DNA of 35,025 bases from Singulisphaera sp. GP187 (lineage in GTDB: Bacteria > Planctomycetota > Planctomycetia > Gemmatales > Gemmataceae): assembly GCA_945905925.1 (NCBI GenBank), contig CAMDQN010000069.1, positions 1 through 35,025 on the forward strand. The letters run 5' to 3'. Positions 29,736 through 35,025 of the stretch are shown here, piece by piece (position 1 is the stretch's first letter; every line of letters starts with the position of its first letter). Made by a program: the position numbers and the translations under genes. Under the pieces are notes generated by a model. That model searched no databases and was not told the DNA's origin. It was given only the letters and a program-made list of their open reading frames with translations.

Positions 29736-30264
29736 CATCGAAGGCGCGCGTGCGTTCCCGTACCGCACCGGGTGGCACGCGGTCGGCTGTGCGGTGCTGT
29801 TCTTCGGTCTGCTCGGGATGATCGCCGTGACGCTCATTCCCGCGGGTTACGAGAAGGCACAGAAGGGCCAGTTGCCGACCGGCATCGCGCTGATGGTGAT
29901 GGGCGTGTTCGGCATCCCCACGCTGTACATGTCGTTTCGGTCGCTGTACGCGGGGCTACGCGACACCTTCCGTCCGCCGCTGTTGCGGGTCACCGCGACC
30001 GCGCTTCTACTCCCAAAGGAAGCGCGCGGCGAACCGCCACAGGACGAACACGGCGAACAACTTTCGCCAGAGCCGCCGCACCCGGAGACGATTCCGTTCA
30101 CCGCGATCCGCAGCATGAAGCGCGACGGTCCGGCGTTTAATCAGCTTCTGGAAATCGTTCACGACCTGAGCGTCGTGCCGCTCCGCCTTCACCAACACAT
30201 GATGCGAACGGCCGACTTCGACGAACTTGATGCGATGCTTCGCGCGGCGATCTCGCCAAGTTGA
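29725..30264 (+). CDS. Small two-helix membrane protein coupled to the sigma factor
   Basis: 179 residues; the ATG at 29725 lies inside the sigma-factor gene and follows CAGGAGCC. Two membrane helices near the N-terminus (AVGCAVLFFGLLGMIAVTLI and IALMVMGVFGIPTLYMSF) are followed by a ~100-residue soluble domain with a Pro/Glu-rich linker (SPEPPHPETIPF) and a segment AIRSMKRDGPAFNQLLEIVH. No family is recognised. Its overlap with an ECF gene makes an anti-sigma or sensor role possible, but it lacks the zinc HxxxCxxC motif of ZAS anti-sigma factors. Confidence 0.75.
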   Translation: MASDIEGARAFPYRTGWHAVGCAVLFFGLLGMIAVTLIPAGYEKAQKGQLPTGIALMVMGVFGIPTLYMSFRSLYAGLRDTFRPPLLRVTATALLLPKEARGEPPQDEHGEQLSPEPPHPETIPFTAIRSMKRDGPAFNQLLEIVHDLSVVPLRLHQHMMRTADFDELDAMLRAAISPS

Positions 30265-30265
30265 C

Positions 30266-30292
30266 GATCGCCTTCGGCTTGTGGCTAACCAA
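30266..30292. repeat. 27-nt repeat upstream of the GspE-N-like gene (copy 2)
   Basis: Second copy of the sequence at 28137-28163, one substitution. It begins one base after the previous gene's TGA and ends 12 nt before the next ATG. Confidence 0.8.
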
Positions 30293-30304
30293 ACTAAGGC
30301 TTCC

Positions 30305-30796
30305 ATGCTCGCTTACGAATCCGCCGACCAACTGCTCGCCGAGCCGGACGCGCGCCGGTTCCTGCACGTCGTTCTCCTGAACGCGATCCGCGACAAGGCC
30401 ACACAACTCGAAGTGCGGTTCGGCGAGGAGGGCGGGTTGCTCTACTATCGCGTGGACGGCAAGGACTGGGAACTCTCCGCGCCGCCCGACGAGATCTACC
30501 CACTGTTGAAGGACACCGTGCGCGAGGCGGGGCGATTAGTATCGCCGGAGCGCCCGGACCTGACCGTGATCGCGGGCATTCCCGGCGCGCGGTACGAACC
30601 ACTCGAAGCCGGTTGGCTCACATATCAGCTCGGCGGGCGCTGGCTCGACCTCGCTGTGCGCATCGACCCGCGCGAACCCTACGGCTTCATCAGGTTCGAC
30701 ATCGACGACGCGAGCGACTTCGCCGACGCCGCAGGCGAAGCCCTCGCCGACTACGCCACGCGATTGACCGCGGAGGAAGGCGAACCCGGAGCGTAA
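30305..30796 (+). CDS. Stand-alone GspE/PilB N-domain-like protein
   Basis: 163 residues from ATG 30305; the upstream extension of the open frame is read from the preceding gene and the 27-nt repeat. LHVVLLNAIRDKATQLEVRF followed by LLYYRVDGKDWEL resembles the region of type II/IV secretion ATPases just before the motor domain (IL..AI..KASDIH.EP......RYRVDG). The ATPase itself (Walker boxes, Asp and His boxes) is absent, so no motor function is possible. The rest (WLTYQLGGRWLDLAVRIDPR) is unassigned. The 3' end, including the TAA, lies within the left arm of the inverted repeat 30779-30850. Confidence 0.7.
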   Translation: MLAYESADQLLAEPDARRFLHVVLLNAIRDKATQLEVRFGEEGGLLYYRVDGKDWELSAPPDEIYPLLKDTVREAGRLVSPERPDLTVIAGIPGARYEPLEAGWLTYQLGGRWLDLAVRIDPREPYGFIRFDIDDASDFADAAGEALADYATRLTAEEGEPGA

Positions 30797-30850
30797 GCGA
30801 CGGGGGGTGTTTCTCGGCTTCCACCCCGTCGCTTACGCTCCGGGTTCGCC
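30779..30850. repeat. Inverted repeat, GGCGAACCCGGAGCGTAAGC arms
   Basis: Perfect 27-bp inverted repeat (30779-30805 with 30824-30850) and an 18-nt loop. It covers the last codons and stop of the upstream gene and ends 7 nt before the kinase ATG. No T-run follows, so it is not a standard terminator but could dampen translation of the kinase. Confidence 0.93.
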
Positions 30851-30857
30851 AACACCC

Positions 30858-32603
30858 ATGACACCCGAACACGACGAACAGTTGGCGTCACTCATCGACC
30901 GGCTCGCGGGCGAGCAGCGGGCCGGGCACCCGCCCGACATCGACGCCGCCGCGCGCGACCACCCAAATCTCGCGGCAGAGTTGCGCGAACTGTGGGCCGT
31001 TGCGCAGTTCGCGTACTTGGCGAGCCCGCCGGAACCGGCTCTGCCTCTCACCGTTACCTCCGCGCGCACCGGGCCGCTCACGCCATCGTTCGCGGGCGAT
31101 CACACCACGCACACCGCCTCCACGCTCCCGCGTGACTTCGGCGATTTCGAGTTGCTCGAAGAAGTCGGGCGTGGTGGGATGGGTGTCGTGTATCGGGCGC
31201 GGCAGAAGAGCCTCAACCGCATCGTCGCGCTGAAAATGGTGCGCGAAGCGCATCTCGCGACCGACGCCGACCGCGCGCGGTTCCGCACCGAGGCTGAGTC
31301 CGCCGCGAAGCTCAAGCACCCGAACATTGTGACTGTGTACGAGGTCGGCACGGCCGGTGGGCAAGCGTATCTGTGCATGGAGTTCGTCGGCGGGCAGACG
31401 CTCGCGGAGAAGGTTCGCACGGACGGCCCGCTCCCACCGCGCGAAGCCGCGCGCCTGGTCGCGGTGATCGCGCGCGCGGTCGAACACGCCCACGCCTTCG
31501 GGATCATTCACCGCGACCTGAAGCCAAGCAACATCCTGTTGCAAGCGGGCAGTGAGCAGTGGGCAGTGGGCAGTCAGAATCAAGGCTCGGTGTCTTCACC
31601 GTCCACTGCTCACTGCCCACTGCCCACTTCGACACCGAAGGTGTCCGACTTTGGGCTGGCGAAGAAGATCGACAACGCGGAGAGCATCACGAAAACCGGT
31701 GCGGTGGTCGGCACGCCGAGCTACATGGCACCCGAACAGGCTGCGGGGCGCAAGGAACTCACGCCGGCCGCAGACGTGTACGCGCTCGGCGCGGTGCTGT
31801 ACGAACTGCTCACGGGACGGCCCCCGTTCCAGGCCGCGCACCCGATCGACACACTGTTGCTGGTACTCGAACAGGAACCGGTCCCGCCACGCCACCTGAA
31901 CGCGACCGTGGATCGCGAACTTGAACTCATCTGCCTGAAATGCCTCCAGAAGCCCGCGACCGTGCGCTATCCGACGGCCGGCGAACTCGCGGCCGACCTC
32001 GAAGCGTACTCCGCCGGTCAGCCGGTCGCCGCCGCGCCGAGCGGATTGCGGTTCTTCGTGGCGCGATTGTTCCGCGAAACGCACCACGCCGACATCCTCG
32101 AAAACTGGGGCAAGTTGTGGATCTTCCACAGCGTGATGATCTTCCTGTTGTGCCTGCTGACGCAAGTCATGAAGTGGTCGGGGCTGAACGATCACGTGTG
32201 GTACATGAGCGTGTGGTCGGTGGGTCTGGTGACGTGGGGCACCGTGTTGTGGCAACTCCGCAAGGCGGCGGGGCCGGTGCTGTTCGTGGAACGCCAAATC
32301 GCACACGCGTGGGCAGCCGGCGTGTGCGCGAGTATTGCGATGTTCTGGATCGAGTGGCTGATTCCGCTGGACGCGTTGACGCTCTCGCCTGCGGTCGCGG
32401 TCGCGGCGGGAATGGTGATGGTGTTCAAGGCCGGCATCCTGTCGGGCCGGTTCTACGGTTGGGCGGCGCTGAACTTCGTGGCGGCAATCGTCATGCCACT
32501 GGTGCCGCAGGTGAGCATCTTGCTGTTCGGTGCCGTGTCGGCGCTGTCGTTCTTCGTGCCGGGGCTGAAGTACTACCGCCAGCGCAAGGCCCGCGTCGCG
32601 TAG
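30858..32603 (+). CDS. Membrane-anchored serine/threonine protein kinase with repeat insertion
   Basis: 581 residues from ATG 30858. An N-terminal helical segment (EQLASLIDRLAGEQRAGHPP) common in planctomycete kinases precedes the Hanks-type kinase domain (about 97-390): GRGGMGVVY (104-112), VALK with Lys 126, HRDLKPSN (218-225), DFGL (264-267), GTPSYMAPEQAAG, DVYALGAVLYELLTGRPPF. Between ILLQ and PKVSDFGL about 29 extra residues (GSEQWAVGSQNQGSVSSP and onwards) come from a palindromic DNA repeat inserted in frame (31547-31626); this loop tolerates length changes, so activity may remain. The C-terminal ~190 residues hold five or six membrane helices (LWIFHSVMIFLLCLLTQV, FYGWAALNFVAAIVMPLVPQ) instead of the usual sensory repeats. 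Last of five plus-strand genes that include an ECF sigma factor. Confidence 0.93.
   Translation: MTPEHDEQLASLIDRLAGEQRAGHPPDIDAAARDHPNLAAELRELWAVAQFAYLASPPEPALPLTVTSARTGPLTPSFAGDHTTHTASTLPRDFGDFELLEEVGRGGMGVVYRARQKSLNRIVALKMVREAHLATDADRARFRTEAESAAKLKHPNIVTVYEVGTAGGQAYLCMEFVGGQTLAEKVRTDGPLPPREAARLVAVIARAVEHAHAFGIIHRDLKPSNILLQAGSEQWAVGSQNQGSVSSPSTAHCPLPTSTPKVSDFGLAKKIDNAESITKTGAVVGTPSYMAPEQAAGRKELTPAADVYALGAVLYELLTGRPPFQAAHPIDTLLLVLEQEPVPPRHLNATVDRELELICLKCLQKPATVRYPTAGELAADLEAYSAGQPVAAAPSGLRFFVARLFRETHHADILENWGKLWIFHSVMIFLLCLLTQVMKWSGLNDHVWYMSVWSVGLVTWGTVLWQLRKAAGPVLFVERQIAHAWAAGVCASIAMFWIEWLIPLDALTLSPAVAVAAGMVMVFKAGILSGRFYGWAALNFVAAIVMPLVPQVSILLFGAVSALSFFVPGLKYYRQRKARVA
31547..31626. repeat. 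Palindromic GGGCAGTGAGCAGTGGGCAG repeat inside the kinase gene
   Basis: Left arm built of near-tandem GGGCAGT units (31547-31574), right arm ACTGCTCACTGCCCACTGCC (31605-31626 region). At least 16 bp pair. The element keeps the kinase reading frame open on this strand. Confidence 0.88.
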
Positions 32604-32656
32604 ACAAGGCCGGTCGGAAAGTCGAAAACCCTCGTGTGCCGATTCAGGGTGAAGTG

Positions 32657-32719
32657 ATGAACGAGGAAGAATGGCTCGCGTGCGCAGACCCGGAAACGAT
32701 GTTGCACTACCTCCCTGCC
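32657..32719 (+). pseudogene. Truncated W-L-x-C-x-D-P family gene
   Basis: ATG 32657 opens MNEEEWLACADPETMLHYLP, clearly the N-terminus of the family seen complete at 25255-26022. After ~20 residues the sequence runs directly into a hairpin (32720-32787) and family resemblance stops; the RKLRLFACACC block is absent. I infer truncation by the repeat or by a deletion with an endpoint there. Confidence 0.7.
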
Positions 32720-32787
32720 GTGAGGGGAGCAAGACACTGGGAGTCCGAAAACGTCTGCGGTGCGCGAATCATTCTTGCTCCCCTCAC
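32720..32787. repeat. Inverted repeat GTGAGGGGAGCAAGA at a gene breakpoint
   Basis: Perfect 15-bp inverted repeat (32720-32734 with 32773-32787), 38-nt spacer. It sits exactly where the truncated family gene loses its homology. Confidence 0.85.
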
Positions 32788-32814
32788 TTCGTGCTATCCA
32801 AAGGTCCGCGCAAA

Positions 32815-32844
32815 GAAAAACGCCGGAGGCTTTCGCCCCCGGCG
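32815..32844 (-). terminator. Rho-independent terminator of the minus-strand ECF gene
   Basis: Stem CGCCGGGGGC-GAAA-GCCTCCGGCG (one mismatch; 32821-32844) followed on the minus strand by TTTTTCTTT (32812-32820). It lies 27 nt after the sigma factor stop. Confidence 0.85.
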
Positions 32845-32850
32845 CTGTGC

Positions 32851-32877
32851 TCGCGAAGCCGCGAGCGGCTTTACGCG
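32851..32877. repeat. Palindromic repeat at the ECF stop codon (copy 2)
   Basis: Same 27-nt palindromic repeat as at 26024-26050 with one base change. It overlaps the last codons and the TAA of the sigma factor gene, as copy 1 overlaps the ftr stop. Confidence 0.8.
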
Positions 32878-33467
32878 GTTGCCAACTCCGCACCCTCCCC
32901 GGCGAACCGCTCCGCCAGGGTCGGGTCGATGCCCTCCAAGACTTCCTTCAGCCGCAACCGGGCGACGTGCAAACGCCGCTTCACGGTGCCCGTCGGGACC
33001 GCGAACTCCCGCGCGATCTGCTTCAGGCTCCGGCCCCGAATGTAGAACGCCTCCAACGTCTGCCGATCCAGCGGCTTCAACTCGGCCAGCGCCTCCTTGA
33101 GTTGCTCGATAGCTTCGCCCACCGCGAAGTTCTCCTCCGCGGTCCGGGTCCGAGATTCAACCGCGTCCAGCATCTCGGGATCGGCCCCGAAGAGCGGGCC
33201 GCGCCGGGTCAACCGGTTGATCGCCATTCGCGCGGTGATCCGACGCAACCAGCCGGCGAAGCACCGGGGGTCACGCAGTTGCGGCAACTTCCGCATCGCG
33301 TGGACAAACACGTCCTGCGCCAGTTCCTGCGCTTCGAGCGGGTCGCGCACGCGGCTCAGCGCCATCGCGTAGACGCTGCTCTGGAACCGGGTGACCAACT
33401 CGCCGTAAGCTTCGCGGTCGCCCGTCTTCGCCTTCTCAACCAACACCGTGATTTCGGTCCAGCTCAT
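32871..33467 (-). CDS. ECF-type RNA polymerase sigma factor
   Basis: 198 residues from ATG 33467 (MSWTEITVLVEKAKTGDREA); the longer open frame upstream is Arg/Pro-rich and rejected. Region 2 is YGELVTRFQSSVYAMALSRV, EAQELAQDVFVHAMRKLPQL and RCFAGWLRRITARMAINRL. Region 4 is EALAELKPLDRQTLEAFYIR with helix-turn-helix RSLKQIAREFAVPTGTVKRR. It directs RNA polymerase to an unknown regulon. No anti-sigma factor gene follows; a terminator at 32815-32844 closes the transcript, so it is monocistronic. Its stop codon overlaps the palindromic repeat 32851-32877. Confidence 0.93.
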   Translation of the reverse strand: MSWTEITVLVEKAKTGDREAYGELVTRFQSSVYAMALSRVRDPLEAQELAQDVFVHAMRKLPQLRDPRCFAGWLRRITARMAINRLTRRGPLFGADPEMLDAVESRTRTAEENFAVGEAIEQLKEALAELKPLDRQTLEAFYIRGRSLKQIAREFAVPTGTVKRRLHVARLRLKEVLEGIDPTLAERFAGEGAELATA

Positions 33468-33989
33468 GATTGGGTTCCTGTCCCGATCCTGTCCCGTGTT
33501 TGCACCGCTGGCGCTGCGCGGCCGGTTGGGGAACGCGGCCCTCCTCGGATCAGAGAAGGGGGCCAACATGTTCCCTCGTCCCGGGCGGCTCTTCGGTTGC
33601 AGTCTCCCGACTCGCGCCTCAAGCGTCCTCTCATAACAAGAGGACATCGGCGCGAACAATCGTCGGGAACCGAAACCGGGAAAGCCGCGGCGGCTTTTGA
33701 CCCGTGGGTTGGCTTGAGATGATTCGTTCGCGGGAAGTCACATGCGACGGCGATGTTCGCGAGGCGACTGAAAGCGCGCGGCCTTCGTCTGCTTCGTGAC
33801 ACCAGCGCACCGTGCGACCCAACGAGGTCTCACTCGCACCAATCCGGGACCAGCGTAAAAGAGTTCAGACTTCTGGTTGTGTTGTGGCCAATAGCCAAAC
33901 GCGCAACTGACTACGGTTGTTCATCTGAGTCCGCGGACGGACCCGTGTGGTCAAGCCGAATCGGGTTTGCGTTTAAGCCAGGGGCCACC
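33468..33989. other. Region without a supported gene
   Basis: About 520 bases upstream of the ECF gene. Several frames are open but are Arg/Pro/Ser-rich with no start or ribosome site I trust. A weak palindrome AAAGCCGCGGCGGCTTT is at 33681-33697. The ECF promoter should be here. Confidence 0.5.
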
Positions 33990-34448
33990 TCACTTCCCGG
34001 CCGTCGTCGCCGGAGCCGCGCATCGCAGTAAGCTTTGTTTGTCGCAGATCCGGGCCGGCGATTGGCAGTCGCGGCGGTTCCGGCTTCTGACGACGCTCAC
34101 TGGGGACAAGCAGTTCCGGCTGTTGTCTGTGGCTGTCGCGGACCAGTTCGCACTGGCTGTAAACGACCACGAGACGACGGAGCGGGGACCAGGGGGTAGA
34201 CATCCGACCGGACCGGCCGGGGGCACAGCATCTGGAACGCCTGCCCGCATCTGCTTTCGCATTGGCGGTGCGGACTGTTCCTGCCGTGACCGGACCTGTT
34301 CGGTTACCGGATTGGGGGACAGGGTGTCCGCGTGATAGGCTCCAGCCTCGAACCCCAGACCAAGGCGATCGGCCGGCGACGCGATCAGCTTCACGCTGGT
34401 CACGGTCGTGGTCTTCGTCGTCAGGGTCTTCAGGTTATTCAGGGCCAT
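33990..34448 (-). CDS. Hypothetical protein, possibly with a degenerate 3' end
   Basis: ATG 34448 follows a good ribosome site (GGAGGTG, spacing 5). The first ~45 codons (ALNNLKTLTTKTTTVTSVKL and onwards to YHADTLSP) have host-like G/C third positions and look coding: short, Thr-rich, without a signal peptide. The rest to 33990 is Ser/Arg/Pro-rich and looks non-coding. It may be a small gene whose 3' part has been replaced. No family recognised. Confidence 0.35.
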   Translation of the reverse strand: MALNNLKTLTTKTTTVTSVKLIASPADRLGLGFEAGAYHADTLSPNPVTEQVRSRQEQSAPPMRKQMRAGVPDAVPPAGPVGCLPPGPRSVVSWSFTASANWSATATDNSRNCLSPVSVVRSRNRRDCQSPARICDKQSLLRCAAPATTAGK

Positions 34449-34779
34449 TGCACACCTCCGCGGACGTTGCGACACGGTTGAGCGCCGTGCCAGTTGATGA
34501 ATTAAGACATCTCGAACGGGTGACAGTAAGGGTGAAAGAAGCAGGGGACACTTAAAAACACCACGAGCCAGGTTCACCCGGCTCGAATCGGTAACATTAA
34601 CCGGTTCCGTTCGAGTTGGCAACCGGCTCTAGCCGATTTCCCACTTTTTCAGTCGGTCAATGCGATACACCGGAGCGAACCCCCGGTGCATCTACCTCTC
34701 GGACACACATCCCTACGCAATGGTTCGCGCGCTTTGCGAAATTCTTTGGGAGATTTTTCGCGATCTTGGTGACGCGAAA

Positions 34780-34871
34780 AACCCCTCCCCAACCCCTCCC
34801 CTAAGAAGGGAGGGGCTTCAGGCTCCAGTTCTTAGCCCCTCCCTTCTTAGGGGAGGGGTTGGGGAGGGGTT
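34780..34871. repeat. Inverted repeat pair, CCCTCCCCTAAGAAGGGAGGG family (copy 2)
   Basis: Perfect 38-bp inverted repeat (34780-34817 with 34834-34871) and a 16-nt spacer, same family as 10351-10489 but with a much shorter spacer. It lies 17 bases after the stop of the minus-strand partial gene at the window edge. Confidence 0.94.
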
Positions 34872-34887
34872 CTTGCAACCAGCCCTT

Positions 34888-35025
34888 TCAACATGACTCT
34901 TTCGCCTCTTTTATGAGGCGAGCGGTTGAGTAGTGCTTGTGTTTCTTGCTGTAGACTGGCTTTTGGTCAGGCTTCTTTTTCGGGCCACGTTTGTGACTGG
35001 TCAAGCTTTCACAAGAGACCTTCGC
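34888..35025 (-). CDS. C-terminal end of a lysine-rich protein (partial)
   Basis: The minus-strand frame entering from the right edge is open for 45 codons to a TGA at 34888-34890. It reads SHKRGPKKKPDQKPVYSKKH, then KHYSTARLIKEAKESC. Strongly basic, with Lys/His clusters, so a nucleic-acid-binding tail is plausible. The family cannot be named from this piece. A small hairpin (CGCCTC...GAGGCG near 34909-34926) lies within it. Confidence 0.5.
   Translation of the reverse strand, partial: AKVSCESLTSHKRGPKKKPDQKPVYSKKHKHYSTARLIKEAKESC

Noticed and set aside
32871-33659. 262-residue version of the ECF sigma factor
   Set aside because: The extra 64 N-terminal residues are Arg/Pro-rich and outside the sigma-70 region 2 start. 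ATG 33467 gives the normal family length.
33967-34335. 120-residue plus-strand ORF
   Set aside because: No ribosome site, mixed composition and no recognisable motif. It conflicts with a minus-strand ORF that has a better start, and neither is strongly supported in this stretch.

Overview
The window looks like chromosomal DNA of a planctomycete close to Gemmata (Gemmataceae). The DNA is visibly G+C-rich. It carries an ECF sigma factor and Hanks-type kinases in one cluster, a kinase with the planctomycete-style HCDLKPAN and DWG motifs, a tetrahydromethanopterin C1 gene (ftr/fhcD), a family starting W-L-x-C-x-D-P followed by RKLRLFACACCRR, and many intergenic inverted-pair repeats. The assignment is inference from these features; no rRNA or marker gene is present.

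Left end (1-3.45 kb): a tyrosine integrase (+) runs into a dense array of 19 tRNA-like genes, all on the minus strand. Upstream of the array (to the right) lie a strong rho-independent terminator and a 58-residue ORF. Several array members are odd: three class-I bodies carry Leu anticodons, a class-II-like body carries the Trp anticodon, and three tRNAs have short D-arms. None encodes CCA. This is the most unusual part of the window.

3.6-7.7 kb (+): ribD (riboflavin synthesis), then remnants of a type VI secretion cluster: a TssK whose family resemblance stops early, an out-of-frame membrane tail that could come from TssL, and a TssM-like protein split by a one-base frameshift in a C-run.

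7.8-15.6 kb (-): a four-gene Gld-like ABC export operon, in transcription order ATPase, GldF-type permease with an extra N-terminal membrane domain, GldG-type protein, DUF4340 protein. Two of its three junctions hold long inverted repeats.

15.8-24.9 kb: a HAD phosphatase (+), a Ser/Thr kinase with a PAS domain (-), an IS1-like remnant, dihydroorotase pyrC (-), a small secreted protein (-), aspartate carbamoyltransferase pyrB (-), an N-acyl-D-amino-acid deacylase (-) and a dicarboxylate:cation symporter (+). pyrC and pyrB supply two consecutive steps of pyrimidine synthesis.

24.9-28.1 kb: IS1 and REP-associated transposase (RAYT) remnants, a lineage-specific W-L-x-C-x-D-P family protein (+), ftr (-), and an HMA-MauE fusion (-).

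28.2-35 kb: a + strand run of SirB1-like protein, ECF sigma factor, membrane protein, a GspE/PilB N-domain-like small protein and a membrane-anchored kinase that carries a palindromic repeat inserted in frame inside its catalytic domain. Then come a truncated W-L-x-C-x-D-P gene, a second ECF sigma factor (-), about 1 kb with no clear gene, a long inverted repeat and the C-terminal end of a lysine-rich protein (-).

A recurring theme is a set of different imperfect palindromic repeat families, most as inverted pairs of short hairpins (REPIN-like), found at gene ends and once inside a gene.
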